A DNA stretch of 64,000 nt, taken from contig NZ_JFGT01000003.1 of assembly GCF_000599885.1 (NCBI RefSeq), forward strand, positions 1 to 64,000, read 5' to 3'. The number at the start of each line of letters is the position of its first letter. The first letter of the stretch is position 1. Below the pieces are notes generated by a model. It had not been told where the DNA came from. It did no database searches and saw only the letters and a program-made list of their open reading frames with translations. Shown in pieces: positions 27,838 to 38,423 of this stretch. A program made the translations under genes and the position numbers. The DNA is from Pantoea sp. IMH (GTDB lineage: Bacteria > Pseudomonadota > Gammaproteobacteria > Enterobacterales > Enterobacteriaceae).

Positions 27838-28151
27838 TCTGGTTCAACTCCTCAATCATCAATGTACGCTGCGTCGTATCCAATCGCGGAACGACTCTGT
27901 GCAGTGCAAAGTGAAAATACTATAGACCAACATTCGCTTCCTGAAGTCCGAAAATCACCTTATTTTCCTGCTTTTACATATCATGACAGTGGGGTCTGTC
28001 AGCGATGTCCGGTAAAACAGTATAATCCTTCGTCTGACAGGGAAATGTGCCTTGTGTTGCAAAGATGTTAGCTCATAACGACAGGCGCAGTATCTGCGCT
28101 TATTATTGCAGGAACATGACCATCTGGTCCGATCACTAAAAGAGGGCTCAA
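27838..28151. other. Divergent intergenic region ytfK/ytfJ
   Basis: About 310 bp. A perfect -10 TATAAT at 28021-28026 points toward ytfJ, with a CTGTCA-like -35 at a long 19-bp spacing. On the other strand TATAGT at 27919-27924 points toward ytfK. Nothing else is evident. Confidence 0.5.
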
Positions 28152-28712
28152 ATGCTGACTTCCCGCCTGCTACTGATTGTTACACTGATGCTGCCTTTTG
28201 CCGCTCATGCGCATAACTTCATCACCGGCCAGCGCGTTACGCCAGTTGGCATTGCTGACAAGGGTGAACTGTTTTACCAGCATGATGAGTTCAGTTATAA
28301 AAACTGGAATAGCGCGCAGCTGCCTGGAAAGGTGAGAGTTGTTCAGCATATTGCCGGGCGGTCATCATCAAAGGTGATGAATGCGGCGGTAGTTGAGGCG
28401 ATAAAAGCGGCCCATCTGCCCCGCGAACGCTATCAGACCACCACCATTGTCAACACTGACGACGCGATACCCGGCACCGGCATGTTTGTTCGCAGCAGCA
28501 TTGAAAGCAATAAAAAGCAGTTCCCCTGGTCGCAGTTTATTGTGGACGATAAGGGCACGGCGAAAAAGGCCTGGGGACTGGAAGATGGTGGCTCGGCTAT
28601 CGTCGTCCTTGACGCAGCAGGCAAGGTTCGTTTCGCGAAGGATGGCGCGCTGACCCAGCAAGAAGTGAAGCAGGTTGTTGCTCTGTTACATCAACTCCTG
28701 CAGGCATCCTGA
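28152..28712 (+). CDS. ytfJ: YtfJ family thioredoxin-fold periplasmic protein
   Basis: Exported protein of 186 residues with signal peptide LLLIVTLMLPFAAHA (cleavage about residue 20). The mature part is close to E. coli YtfJ (FITGQRVTPVGIADKGEL, RYQTTTIVNTDDAIPGTGMF, SAIVVLDAAGKVRFAKDG) and has a thioredoxin-like fold without a CxxC. Function unknown. AAAGAGGG precedes the ATG. Confidence 0.94.
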   Translation: MLTSRLLLIVTLMLPFAAHAHNFITGQRVTPVGIADKGELFYQHDEFSYKNWNSAQLPGKVRVVQHIAGRSSSKVMNAAVVEAIKAAHLPRERYQTTTIVNTDDAIPGTGMFVRSSIESNKKQFPWSQFIVDDKGTAKKAWGLEDGGSAIVVLDAAGKVRFAKDGALTQQEVKQVVALLHQLLQAS

Positions 28713-28719
28713 TGCCAGG

Positions 28720-28752
28720 ATCCGCCACGGTTTGTCGCCTGGCGGATGTTTT
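28720..28752 (+). terminator. ytfJ terminator
   Basis: Stem ATCCGCCA / TGGCGGAT followed by GTTTTCTGTTT on the + strand, 7 bp past the ytfJ stop. Confidence 0.75.
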
Positions 28753-28850
28753 CTGTTTAACGCAGCAGCCGCACGCGGGAACATCCCTGCTCCACACGGT
28801 TTTCTGGACGGTAACGCACATGACAGGGACGGCAGACGTCCCTGCGTCGG

Positions 28851-29597
28851 TCAGAAAATGGAGACGCGGAAACCGGGATTCAGGAAAGACTCGCGCGGCG
28901 CGTAATCAAGCGTTTTCCCTTTCCAGTCATGGACATGTGCACCCGCAGCCATCGCTACCGCATGCCCCGCGCCGGTATCCCAGATATTGGTGGGTCCAAA
29001 GCGGGGATAGAGTTGCGCTTTACCCTCCGCCACCAGGCAGAACTTCAGAGAAGAGCCGATTGCCGTGGTCTGGTGTTCACCAAGCTGGCTGAGATACTCT
29101 TTCAGTTCCTCATCATCATTGGCGTGGCTGCGGCTGATCACTACCAGCGGTGGTCGCGCTTCCCGCACCTGAATCTGCTCACGGTGCCCTCCTTCTTCTT
29201 TCCAGGCTTTGCCTTCCGCAGCGGAGTACATCACGCCCAGCACCGGCGCATAAACAACACCCAGCACCGGTTTGCCCTTCTCAATCAGCGCGATATTGAC
29301 GGTGAACTCACCGTTACGCTTGATAAATTCTTTGGTCCCGTCAAGCGGATCAACCAGCCAGTAGGTCTGCCAGTGCTGGCGTATTTCCCAGGCAGGCGGA
29401 TCTTCTTCTGACAGAACGGGAATGTCCGGTGAAAGCTGAGACAGCCCCTGCAAAATGATCTTGTGTGCGGCGATATCCGCTGCCGTCACCGGTGAATCAT
29501 CGGACTTCTGGGCGACATCGGGCGGTGTATCAGCGTCATAGACTTGCATAATGGCATCGCCCGCTTCGCGAGCCAGCTGACAGATTTTTTCTAGCAT
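28851..29597 (-). CDS. cysQ: 3'(2'),5'-bisphosphate nucleotidase CysQ
   Basis: Hydrolyses 3'-phosphoadenosine-5'-phosphate to AMP, removing a toxic by-product of sulphate assimilation. At 248 residues it has the inositol-monophosphatase-family metal motifs [14 protein letters not shown] (about 85) and [16 protein letters not shown] (about 200). ATG 29597 is chosen because AAGGGG lies 6 bases before and the product begins [21 protein letters not shown] like E. coli; the longer frame to 29621 is less likely. Divergent from cpdB. Confidence 0.95.
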   Translation of the reverse strand: MLEKICQLAREAGDAIMQVYDADTPPDVAQKSDDSPVTAADIAAHKIILQGLSQLSPDIPVLSEEDPPAWEIRQHWQTYWLVDPLDGTKEFIKRNGEFTVNIALIEKGKPVLGVVYAPVLGVMYSAAEGKAWKEEGGHREQIQVREARPPLVVISRSHANDDEELKEYLSQLGEHQTTAIGSSLKFCLVAEGKAQLYPRFGPTNIWDTGAGHAVAMAAGAHVHDWKGKTLDYAPRESFLNPGFRVSIF

Positions 29598-29977
29598 GGT
29601 AAACCCCTTGATCGTCATCATGATGCCAGCCGCGCCAGCTGGGAAATCGGCTGCTTTTCACCGCAAGAATGCGCTTTTCTGATCTTAGCAGCAGATCGCG
29701 CCAGGCTCCGGACCGACAGCCGCTTGCCATACTGGCCGGCGGATGTGCAAAAGCGTTAGCTTAATTATCAAAAGCATAATGCATTTTCTACCACAGAAGT
29801 TTCTGTTTTTTGCGATACCGGGTGATTTGCTTACATAAATCACCGGGAGCGAGCCATCACGGCCGCAGCAGGGCTAAATACCTTGCCGCCGATCACAAAT
29901 ATGTGTGACATAACATAAATGTTTTACAAAAATCTGAGATGTTTAGACTCTTTGGCACTGGTGACATGGAGAGAAAA
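29598..29977. other. Divergent intergenic region cysQ/cpdB
   Basis: About 380 bp. An 8-bp inverted repeat GGTGATTT / AAATCACC (29821-29844) is visible, and a weak TGTGA-containing sequence near 29905 recalls a CRP half-site, not a full site. No gene. Confidence 0.5.
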
Positions 29978-31921
29978 ATGAAGAAGTCATGTGTGACGCT
30001 GGCAGCACTGCTGGTCAGCTCAACCCTTCAGGCTGCAACGGTGGATTTTCGGTTGCTGGAAACGACCGACCTTCACAGCAATATGATGGACTTTGACTAT
30101 TACAAAGACACGCCAACGGAAAAATTTGGCCTGGTCAGAACCGCCTCGCTGATAGCCGTGGCGAGAAAAGAGGTGCGCAATAGCGTGCTGGTCGATAACG
30201 GCGACATTATTCAGGGCAGTCCTTTAGGGGATTATATGGCTGCAAAAGGATTGCAGCAGGGTGAAGTGCATCCCGTCTATAAGGCAATGAATACACTGGA
30301 TTATACCCTGGGTAACTTAGGTAATCACGAGTTCAACTACGGGCTGGAATACCTGCATAAAGCGATTTCCGGCGCCCGCTTTCCTTATATCAACGCCAAT
30401 ATCATCGATCTGAAGACCGGCAAACCGCTGTTTACTCCTTTTCTGATTAAAGAGGAGCAGGTTACCGATCGTGACGGTAAGAATCAGACGCTGAAAGTCG
30501 GCTACATCGGCTTTGTACCGCCGCAAATCATGGTCTGGGACAAAACTCACCTCAGCGGCAAAGTGAAGGTGAATGATATTACCGAAACCGCGAAAAAATG
30601 GGTTCCTGAGATGCGAAAACAGGGAGCAGACCTGGTGGTTGCCGTAGCCCACTCGGGCCTGTCAGCGGACCCTTATCAGGCCATGGCGGAAAACTCGGTT
30701 TATTATCTCAGCCAGGTGGCGGGTATCGATGCCATCCTGTTTGGCCATGCGCATGCGGTCTTCCCCAGTAAAGACTTTGCCAGCATTAAGGGCGCCGATA
30801 TCAGCAAAGGCACGCTTAACGGCGTTCCTGCGGTGATGCCCGGCATGTGGGGCGATCATCTTGGCATCGTGGATCTGGTACTGAATAACGACAGCGGTCG
30901 CTGGTCAGTCACCCAGGCCAGCGCCGAGGCGCGCCCTGTCTATGATAAGACGGCTAAAAAATCACTGGCCGCAGAAGATTCGGCGCTGGTAAAAGTGCTG
31001 GAACACGATCACGCCGCTACCCGCCAGTTTGTCAGTAAGCCGATCGGCAAGTCGGCTGACGTTATGTACAGCTACCTGTCGCTGGTGCAGGATGATCCAA
31101 CCGTCCAAATCGTTAATAACGCCCAGCGTGACTACGTGGAAAGATTTATTCAGGGCGATCCGGACCTTGCCGGTCTGCCCGTACTTTCTGCCGCAGCACC
31201 CTTTAAAGCCGGCGGCCGCAAGAACGATCCGGCCAGCTATGTGGAAGTGGAAAAAGGGCCGTTAACGTTCCGCAATGCAGCCGATCTCTATCTCTATCCC
31301 AATACGCTGGTCGTGATGAAGGTCAGCGGCAAAGAGGTGAAAGAGTGGCTGGAGTGCTCAGCGGGACAGTTCAACCAGATTGATATTCACAGCAGCCAGC
31401 CGCAGTCGCTGATCAACTGGGATTTCCGCACCTATAACTTTGATGTGATTGATGGCGTGGATTATCAGATTGATGTCACCCAACCTGCGCGTTATGACGC
31501 TGAATGCCAGCTGGTGAATAAGCAGGCTTCACGTATTAAGCAGCTCACTTTCCACGGGAAGCCCATTGATGCTGACGCCACCTTCCTGGTCGCCACCAAC
31601 AACTATCGGGCGTACGGCGGGAAATTTGCTGGCACGGGCGAAGCGCATATCGCCTTTGCGTCACCCGATGAGAACCGCAGCGTAGTGGCGGCCTATATCA
31701 GTGCGCAAACGAAAGCGCAGGGTGAAGTCCAGCCCGGCGCGGATAATAACTGGCGGCTTGCCCCCATTAACAGTAAAACGCCGCTCGATATCCGTTTTGA
31801 GACCTCACCAGGGGATAAGGCGCGTGACTTTATTCGCGAGCGTGCAGCCTATCCGCTGGAGCTGAAAGGAAAAGATGAGATCGGTTTCGCTATTTATAAA
31901 CTGGATCTTCAGAAGAAGTAA
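29978..31921 (+). CDS. cpdB: 2',3'-cyclic-nucleotide 2'-phosphodiesterase/3'-nucleotidase CpdB
   Basis: Periplasmic nucleotide-scavenging enzyme converting 2',3'-cyclic nucleotides and 3'-nucleotides to nucleosides. ATG 29978 gives a signal peptide [18 protein letters not shown] and 647 residues, as in E. coli; GGAGAG lies 6 bases upstream. The metallophosphatase domain carries [28 protein letters not shown] and [13 protein letters not shown]; the C-terminal 5'-nucleotidase domain carries [18 protein letters not shown]-like binding residues. Confidence 0.97.
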   Translation: MKKSCVTLAALLVSSTLQAATVDFRLLETTDLHSNMMDFDYYKDTPTEKFGLVRTASLIAVARKEVRNSVLVDNGDIIQGSPLGDYMAAKGLQQGEVHPVYKAMNTLDYTLGNLGNHEFNYGLEYLHKAISGARFPYINANIIDLKTGKPLFTPFLIKEEQVTDRDGKNQTLKVGYIGFVPPQIMVWDKTHLSGKVKVNDITETAKKWVPEMRKQGADLVVAVAHSGLSADPYQAMAENSVYYLSQVAGIDAILFGHAHAVFPSKDFASIKGADISKGTLNGVPAVMPGMWGDHLGIVDLVLNNDSGRWSVTQASAEARPVYDKTAKKSLAAEDSALVKVLEHDHAATRQFVSKPIGKSADVMYSYLSLVQDDPTVQIVNNAQRDYVERFIQGDPDLAGLPVLSAAAPFKAGGRKNDPASYVEVEKGPLTFRNAADLYLYPNTLVVMKVSGKEVKEWLECSAGQFNQIDIHSSQPQSLINWDFRTYNFDVIDGVDYQIDVTQPARYDAECQLVNKQASRIKQLTFHGKPIDADATFLVATNNYRAYGGKFAGTGEAHIAFASPDENRSVVAAYISAQTKAQGEVQPGADNNWRLAPINSKTPLDIRFETSPGDKARDFIRERAAYPLELKGKDEIGFAIYKLDLQKK

Positions 31922-31942
31922 TTGCTGCTCTTCACGGCAGAT

Positions 31943-31977
31943 AAAACCGGCCTCGCTCGCTTAGGCAGGCTGGTTTT
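31943..31977 (+). terminator. cpdB terminator
   Basis: Stem AAAACCGGCCT / AGGCTGGTTTT (one G-U pair) ending in TTTT, 21 bp past the cpdB stop. Confidence 0.75.
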
Positions 31978-32066
31978 AACGAAAAAGCGCGCCTTGCGCG
32001 GGTGGCATTGAGGCGTTTTATTGTGGGATAAATCGCCAGCCTGCTGGAAGCGGGATAGAACGACGC

Positions 32067-32089
32067 AAAAGGCGGTGTTTAACACCGCC
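32067..32089 (-). terminator. fklB terminator
   Basis: Stem GGCGGTGTT / AACACCGCC followed by TTTT on the - strand, about 35 bp beyond the fklB stop. Confidence 0.9.
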
Positions 32090-32123
32090 CTCTGCTAACT
32101 GGCTAATCAGCGCTGATGGCGGA

Positions 32124-32744
32124 TTACAGAATTTCCAGTAGCTCAACTTCAAATACCAGCGTGCTGAACGGCGGAATAGAAGCACCCGCACCGCGTTCGC
32201 CGTATGCCAGATTCTGAGGGATAACCAGTTCCCATTTGGATCCTACCGGCATCAGCGTCAGCGCTTCGATCCAGCCTGGGATCACGCCGCTTACCGGAAA
32301 TTCAGCCGGCTCACCACGCTGCACAGAGCTGTCGAACACGGTACCGTCAATCAGTTTGCCGGTGTAATGCACGCGTACGCGATCCTGACGAGATGGGATT
32401 GCGCCTTCGCCCTGATGAATCACGCTGAACTGCAGGCCTGATTCAGTGCTGCTCACGCCCTCGCGTTTGGCGTTTTCTTCAAGGAATGTCTGACCTTCCA
32501 CTGCCATCGCCTGCTGGCGTTCGCGGCGAACGGCGTCGGCACGCTCATGAACTTCACGCAGCGCACGATGCACGACATCGACAGGAACAGCAGGTGCGTT
32601 CCCTTCCAGCGCATCGCGCAGGCCCGCCAGCAGCGCTTCAGGCTGCAGCCCCTGCAAGCCAGATTCCAGCAGCTGCTGACCAACCTGTAAACCGATACCG
32701 TAACTTGCTTGCGCTTCAACGCCGTCAAAAGAAGGGGTAGTCAT
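32124..32744 (-). CDS. fklB: FKBP-type peptidyl-prolyl isomerase FklB (FKBP22)
   Basis: Cis-trans prolyl isomerase of 206 residues. Residues 1-95 are the helical dimerisation domain ([21 protein letters not shown]); residues about 105-206 the FKBP fold with [18 protein letters not shown] and [23 protein letters not shown] 32744 with AAAGGA 7 bases upstream gives the E. coli-type N-terminus MTTPSFD; the extra codons to 32762 are unlikely. Confidence 0.96.
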   Translation of the reverse strand: MTTPSFDGVEAQASYGIGLQVGQQLLESGLQGLQPEALLAGLRDALEGNAPAVPVDVVHRALREVHERADAVRRERQQAMAVEGQTFLEENAKREGVSSTESGLQFSVIHQGEGAIPSRQDRVRVHYTGKLIDGTVFDSSVQRGEPAEFPVSGVIPGWIEALTLMPVGSKWELVIPQNLAYGERGAGASIPPFSTLVFEVELLEIL

Positions 32745-33043
32745 GGATTTTCCTTTCATCATTGATAAAACCGAAGGCGAAGCATAACAGCGCGGGCATC
32801 AGGCGTAAAATCCCATCTTAACCGGATGACATTTCGCCGTGAAAAGGAAACAATACTTCCCTCTCAACGTAGGTGTAAACTCCACACCAACAACGCGTTA
32901 TCAGCTATATTTGTGTCGAGGTAAACATGGGCCATCCTGCCCGCCGGCGAAGGAAAAGCCAGTCGCTTTCATTACCGCGGTATCTGCACCGCTTAATGAA
33001 AAGCTCATTGTTCGCGCGAGCTTCGCGCCAGGAGGAGGACGCC

Positions 33044-33595
33044 ATGCCTAAAGCGTCTGCAACAGTAACGCAGCTAGTTAACCAGATCTGGCACCTGCCG
33101 GACCGGGCCCACTGGATGGATCCGCTGCCATCCTTTCATCGTCGGGCCATTATTATTGCCGTCGCGGTCGTTCTGCTGGCTTTTTTATGGCCGGGTCCCT
33201 CTCCGGAACAGCCTCAACGCTCTGTGACAACAGGTAATCAGTTGGAAAGCAGTGTTCCGATGCAGGCCGAACTGAGCGGCCAGCAGCCTGAAGTTGAACA
33301 GCCTGCGCCGCCTGCCGCCTCCCCTGACTCACAGGGAAGATGGCACGCTTATCAGATCGCCTCAGGTCAGACACTGGCGCAGCTATTCCGCGACAATAAT
33401 CTGCCGGTCAATGATGTCTTCGCGATGGCTCAGGTTGAAGGGAATGACAAGCCGTTGAGTACGCTGCGTACCGGACAGGCCGTGCGGATCCGTCAGAGCG
33501 ATGAAGGGACGGTGACGGGCCTGACGGTTGAGACGGATAATGGACAGGTATTGTTCACCCGCCAGCCGGACGGCAGTTTTATCCGCGCGCGTTAG
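33044..33595 (+). CDS. ytfB: OapA/YtfB family cell-division-associated LysM-like protein
   Basis: Single-pass inner-membrane protein of 183 residues: cytoplasmic N-terminus with the conserved WHLPDRAHWMDPLPSFHRR, membrane helix about 39-56 (AIIIAVAVVLLAFLWP), a Pro/Gln-rich linker, and a periplasmic OapA/LysM-like domain (about 100-183) ending VLFTRQPDGSFIRAR as in E. coli YtfB. YtfB is linked to septum binding and adhesion. ATG 33044 follows a very strong SD, GGAGGAGGA. Shorter than E. coli YtfB (212) because of the linker. Confidence 0.93.
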   Translation: MPKASATVTQLVNQIWHLPDRAHWMDPLPSFHRRAIIIAVAVVLLAFLWPGPSPEQPQRSVTTGNQLESSVPMQAELSGQQPEVEQPAPPAASPDSQGRWHAYQIASGQTLAQLFRDNNLPVNDVFAMAQVEGNDKPLSTLRTGQAVRIRQSDEGTVTGLTVETDNGQVLFTRQPDGSFIRAR

Positions 33596-33629
33596 GTCTG
33601 AAAGCCGTCACAGGGCGGTTTACAGAAAC

Positions 33630-33658
33630 AAAAACGCCGGCGCGAGGCCGGCGTTTTT
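33630..33658. terminator. Bidirectional terminator between ytfB and rplI
   Basis: Stem AAAACGCCGGC / GCCGGCGTTTT around a short loop, with A-run left and T-run right. It ends ytfB (+) and the rpsF operon (-). Confidence 0.92.
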
Positions 33659-33678
33659 ATGCGTGAAAGCGAAAGCGA

Positions 33679-34143
<465 letters not shown>

Positions 34144-34168
34144 TTAAAGTCGTTATGGACAGTGGCCG

Positions 34169-34718
<550 letters not shown>

Positions 34719-34724
34719 GGTCAA

Positions 34725-35234
<510 letters not shown>

Positions 35235-35240
35235 CGCGTA

Positions 35241-35269
35241 ATCATACTGGCGGCGGGGAGGAAACTCAA
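35241..35269 (-). promoter_or_regulatory. Sigma-70 promoter of the rpsF operon
   Basis: On the - strand TTGAGT (35264-35269) and TATGAT (35241-35246) are separated by exactly 17 bp. The predicted transcript starts about 114 bases before rpsF. Confidence 0.7.
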
Positions 35270-35390
35270 GGTAAAGTCACTGCACAGAGGAAATTAGTTT
35301 TCAGCATGAGCGCCGGAGGTGCCAGGGCGGCCAGCTAATCCTGCCCTGCCGGTTTTTTCCTGCCCGGACGCCAGTGAAACAGTGCTGTCG

Positions 35391-36140
35391 CTAGAGATGC
35401 TTACTGAAAAATGCCGTTACCGCATCCAGCGCGGGCGGCGTAATTCGATGGCCCACACCAGGTTCGGTAAGGTAAGTGAGATGAGCGTCCAGCTCCGCTT
35501 CACGTAGCGATCGCTCAAGCCTGGCGCTTTCCTCAGCCGGGACGACCTCATCCGCCTCGCCATGCCACACCAGCAGCGGACGGTTGGCAACCCTGGCTAA
35601 CTGATGGCGAATATCATAGTCAGCAAGCGGCGCCATACGCTTTGCAAAACAGGCTTCATCGTCAGGCGATTTCACCTCCAGCGGCGGAAACAGCGTACGG
35701 GACAGCGACATGTAATAGCCTGACCCCATCAGGCAGGCGACGCTGGTGAGATGTGAATAACGAGCCATCGCTCCCAGCGCCGTCATTCCTCCCATTGATG
35801 CCCCCGCCACCGCAAATCGTGCGGCGTCTACCAGACCTTGTCCACGCAGGGCCGCTTCCAGCTCAGGCAATTCATCAATACTGGTTTTCATGATTTCCCA
35901 GAAATGGCCAAGGCGAAACGCTGCATTGCCGTCAAAACGTGCGCCGTGCCGATCGGCATCGGGCAGAATGACGCGGAAACCCGCCTGTGCCAGCGCTACG
36001 CCAAAATAGGCATATACCGCCTTTGAAGAGCAGAAGCCGTGATAGAAAAGCAGCGTGGGCAATGGCTGATGGCGCTTGCCAGCTGGCACCGCGTGCAGGC
36101 ATTCAATACCTGCAAAAGATTCAGTAGCAACCTCGATCAT
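35391..36140 (-). CDS. yjfP: Esterase YjfP, alpha/beta hydrolase
   Basis: Cytoplasmic alpha/beta hydrolase of 249 residues active on short acyl esters in E. coli. Visible catalytic elements: oxyanion segment LFYHGFCSSKAVY, nucleophile elbow GASMGGMTALG (Ser about 120), acid in WHGEADEVVP, and His in PGVGHRITPPALDAVTAFF. In E. coli the ula operon separates yjfP from rpsF; here they are direct neighbours and ula is absent. Confidence 0.93.
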   Translation of the reverse strand: MIEVATESFAGIECLHAVPAGKRHQPLPTLLFYHGFCSSKAVYAYFGVALAQAGFRVILPDADRHGARFDGNAAFRLGHFWEIMKTSIDELPELEAALRGQGLVDAARFAVAGASMGGMTALGAMARYSHLTSVACLMGSGYYMSLSRTLFPPLEVKSPDDEACFAKRMAPLADYDIRHQLARVANRPLLVWHGEADEVVPAEESARLERSLREAELDAHLTYLTEPGVGHRITPPALDAVTAFFSKHL

Positions 36141-36263
36141 CTCGTCTCCCGCAACAGGCTGTGGCTGGTAAGCATAAAATAACTGTCTATTTACCCTTGT
36201 TCATTTTTTTTGACCTAACTCAGCAAATTCATCCGCTATCAATCATTCCGGCCAGCCTCTATG

Positions 36264-36545
36264 ATTATTCACATCGAGGCAGAGCGCCTCTCAACTAACA
36301 AAATCATCCTGAGGACACCACCATGAAATCCATCAAAACTTTTGTTGCAGTTACCGCCCTGACACTGGCTTCTTTTGGCAGCTTCGCCCAGACCGTTACC
36401 GTCACCGCCGCCACGCTGGCTGGCGCGGAAGCCAAAGTGGCCGAACAGGCCCAGCAGGCTGGTGCAATGTATAAGATTATCGGCGCACGTGTGGATAATA
36501 ACGCCTTCGTGACAGCCGAGCTGATTAAATAATCATGGTCGCATA
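36264..36545 (+). repeat. 282-bp direct repeat, copy 1
   Basis: Identical to 37419-37700 except for about four substitutions (two in the leader, two in the gene). Covers the 5' leader with a small GAGGC/GCCTC hairpin, the whole DUF1471 gene and 13 bases beyond. The two copies are 1,155 bp apart and flank brnTA. Confidence 0.93.
36323..36532 (+). CDS. DUF1471 (YdgH/BhsA/McbA-like) periplasmic protein, copy 1
   Basis: Small exported protein of 69 residues; signal peptide KSIKTFVAVTALTLASFGSFA with cleavage about residue 22. The mature 47 residues end in the DUF1471 core AGAMYKIIGARVDNNAFVTAELIK. DUF1471 proteins of enterobacteria are typically induced by stress and linked to biofilm. It occupies the place of yjfN next to yjfP. 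CCTGAGGA ribosome-binding site lies 9 bases upstream. It differs from copy 2 only by Lys38 instead of Ile38. Confidence 0.88.
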   Translation: MKSIKTFVAVTALTLASFGSFAQTVTVTAATLAGAEAKVAEQAQQAGAMYKIIGARVDNNAFVTAELIK

Positions 36546-36558
36546 AGAGAGCGTCGAT

Positions 36559-36579
36559 AAAAGCCCGCCCAGGCGGGCT
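36559..36579 (-). terminator. Terminator of brnTA
   Basis: Stem AGCCCGCC / GGCGGGCT with a 2-base loop, followed by TTTT on the - strand. It lies 8 bp beyond the brnA stop and also follows DUF1471 copy 1 on the other strand. Confidence 0.8.
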
Positions 36580-36586
36580 GATACAA

Positions 36587-36892
36587 TCATTCTTTACGTC
36601 GCAAGTCACGCAGCATGGCTTCACGCAAAATAGCGTTAAGCCGTGTCTGATAGCCTTTACCGGGTTCTCTCAGCCACGCCATCACATCTGCATCGATCCT
36701 GACCGAAGCCTGCGTTTTTACCGGACGATAAAAATGGCCCTTTTCGGCTTTCTCCCAGAACGACTCATCGAGCGGCGAGATGTCACTGTAGTCAATCTCG
36801 GCATCAGGCTTTGTAGCCATTGCTTTCAGTTCTGATTCGCGCCCTTCTGCCAGCGCCGGCAATGTGCTTCTTTTAAATCTGACTGTACTCAT
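36587..36892 (-). CDS. brnA: BrnA-family antitoxin
   Basis: Antitoxin and autorepressor of the BrnTA type II module, about 101 residues. The C-terminal half has the ribbon-helix-helix DNA-binding sequence VKTQASVRIDADVMAWLRE followed by GKGYQTRLNAILREAML; the N-terminal half (SDISPLDESFW) should wrap the toxin. ATG 36892 has GAGGAGG 5 bases upstream and overlaps the brnT end by 20 bp, so translation is coupled. The longer frame to 36979 lies inside brnT. Confidence 0.9.
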   Translation of the reverse strand: MSTVRFKRSTLPALAEGRESELKAMATKPDAEIDYSDISPLDESFWEKAEKGHFYRPVKTQASVRIDADVMAWLREPGKGYQTRLNAILREAMLRDLRRKE

Positions 36893-37160
36893 AACGCCTC
36901 CTCTCAGCACGCTCAGCACGGCGTGCACTGACGATCCGAACAATTTCAGTACCCTCTTCAAAGCGTAGGGTATGGGCAACCAAAACGACCAGACATCCCT
37001 TCACTACGCCGATTGTCTGCCACCGGTATTCCCCATGTTCAAAACGATCCTGTACGGATAAATGAAAAGGATCGTCAAATACCCGTGCCGCTTCCTCAAA
37101 CCGAATCCCGTGCTTGCGATAATTTTTCGCCGCTTTGACAGTGTCCCACTCGAATTCCAT
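36873..37160 (-). CDS. brnT: BrnT-family ribonuclease toxin
   Basis: RelE-fold endoribonuclease toxin of 95 residues. Family sequence is intact: FEWDTVKAAKNYRKHGIRFEEA, FDDPFHLSVQDR, RWQTIGVVKGCLVVLVAHT and C-terminal EIVRIVSARRAERAERRRYE, including the basic residues used for RNA cleavage. Toxin-first gene order is typical of brnTA. AAGGA lies 9 bases before the ATG. A perfect palindrome 23 bp upstream is the likely operator. Confidence 0.92.
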   Translation of the reverse strand: MEFEWDTVKAAKNYRKHGIRFEEAARVFDDPFHLSVQDRFEHGEYRWQTIGVVKGCLVVLVAHTLRFEEGTEIVRIVSARRAERAERRRYEYSQI

Positions 37161-37182
37161 TTCGATGATCCTTGCCGCTCAC

Positions 37183-37196
37183 TTTGTATATACAAA
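37183..37196. promoter_or_regulatory. Candidate BrnA operator
   Basis: Perfect 14-bp palindrome TTTGTATATACAAA 22 bp upstream of brnT, with a further TATAC half-site next to it (37197-37206). Position and symmetry fit autorepression by the ribbon-helix-helix antitoxin. Confidence 0.6.
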
Positions 37197-37418
37197 TAAG
37201 TATATTCAAAAAAGACATCCTTTCAAAGATAGGCTGCCAAACTATCCAGTATGTGATGCTGGGTTACTCAGAAACCGCGATTTTACTCTCTCCGGAAAAT
37301 CCCGCTTTGCGGTCGCTTTACTTATTTAACCGTTAACGGAGAGATAAAATATTATTCATTTTTTTTGATTTAACCGGGCAAATCTCTTCGCTAACAATCC
37401 TTCTCCGTCAGGCATAAA

Positions 37419-37700
37419 ATTATTCACATCGAGGCAGAGCGCCTCTCAAATTACAAAATCATCCTGAGGACACCACCATGAAATCCATCAAAACTTTTGT
37501 TGCAGTTACCGCCCTGACACTGGCTTCTTTTGGCAGCTTCGCCCAGACCGTTACCGTCACTGCCGCCACGCTGGCTGGCGCGGAAGCCATAGTGGCCGAA
37601 CAGGCCCAGCAGGCTGGTGCAATGTATAAGATTATCGGCGCACGTGTGGATAATAACGCCTTCGTGACAGCCGAGCTGATTAAATAATCATGGTCGCATA
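37419..37700 (+). repeat. 282-bp direct repeat, copy 2
   Basis: Second copy of 36264-36545. Similarity continues weakly further upstream (a T-rich segment before both copies), suggesting the duplicated segment was once longer. The stretch between brnT and this copy holds no gene. Confidence 0.93.
37478..37687 (+). CDS. DUF1471 (YdgH/BhsA/McbA-like) periplasmic protein, copy 2
   Basis: Same 69-residue exported protein as the gene at 36323, with Ile38 instead of Lys38 and one silent change. Signal peptide, leader hairpin and ribosome-binding site are the same. It has its own, different terminator. The near-identity points to a recent duplication or ongoing gene conversion. Confidence 0.88.
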   Translation: MKSIKTFVAVTALTLASFGSFAQTVTVTAATLAGAEAIVAEQAQQAGAMYKIIGARVDNNAFVTAELIK

Positions 37701-37711
37701 GGGAAATGCCG

Positions 37712-37740
37712 ACAAAAGCCGCTGATAATGCGGCTTTTGT
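37712..37740 (+). terminator. Terminator of DUF1471 copy 2
   Basis: An 11-bp perfect stem ACAAAAGCCGC / GCGGCTTTTGT with a 7-base loop, the right arm carrying the T-run. Confidence 0.9.
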
Positions 37741-37886
37741 CGTATCTGAACTCGCGCTTTATAACGACCTGAAAACGGCTTTCCCTTTCCGTAAGGTCAT
37801 AAGGTTAAGGCATTCACTCATGGCTTTTTCTTCGTAGTACCGGACAGGCGAGGTATAAAAGAGTAAGCGAAAGAGTGAGGAAAATG

Positions 37887-38423
37887 ATGTTATTACAAAC
37901 AGAGCGTCTTTGCTGCCGGGCTGTCAGGTCATCTGATGCAGACAGGCTTTTCGGTATCTACGGCGACCCGGCAACTAACGTTTTTAACCCCGCCGGGCCC
38001 TATACTGATATTCACCAGGCGACATCTGTACTGAAAGAGTGGATGACTCACTGGACAGAAAAAGGTTTCGGAAACTGGGCCATATCACTGCGCAGCGAAC
38101 CCGAAAAAATCATTGGGTTTGGCGGCATCAACATAAGATGCTGTGCCGATCTTCTCATTAATAACCTGGGTTACCGGTTTGCAACAGAAGCCTGGGGAAA
38201 AGGCGTAGCTACAGAATTTTCCAGGGCCGCCATTCACTATGGATTTAACGAACTCAACCTTGATGAAATTTCCGCAGTGGTGAGGGCGAATCACCTCGCG
38301 TCACGGAATGTGTTGCAGAAGTCCGGCATGGATTTTAGCAAAGAGGTGCATGATGTGGAGAGCGCTCCACCCAGCCTGCTTTTCTCCCTTACTCGTGATA
38401 AGTGGAAAAAAAGTGTCAGGTAA
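37887..38423 (+). CDS. GNAT family N-acetyltransferase (RimJ/RimL-like)
   Basis: Acetyltransferase of 178 residues of the Acetyltransf_3 type: LLQTERLCCRAVRSSDADRLFGIYGDP at the N-terminus, FGNWAISLRSEPEKIIGFGGI, the acetyl-CoA region GYRFATEAWGKGVATEFSRAA, and NELNLDEISAVVRANHLASRNVLQKSG. Substrate unknown. ATG 37887 has GAGG 6 bases before; ATG 37884 and GTG 37875 are in-frame alternatives. It lies in the accessory hotspot and has no partner gene. Confidence 0.9.
   Translation: MLLQTERLCCRAVRSSDADRLFGIYGDPATNVFNPAGPYTDIHQATSVLKEWMTHWTEKGFGNWAISLRSEPEKIIGFGGINIRCCADLLINNLGYRFATEAWGKGVATEFSRAAIHYGFNELNLDEISAVVRANHLASRNVLQKSGMDFSKEVHDVESAPPSLLFSLTRDKWKKSVR

Noticed and set aside
27970-28010. 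PhoB box upstream of ytfK
   Set aside because: Two CTGTCA-like segments are present but spaced 13 instead of 11 bases and too far from the -10.
29895-29925. CRP site upstream of cpdB
   Set aside because: Only one half-site (TGTGA) is good; the second half does not match TCACA.
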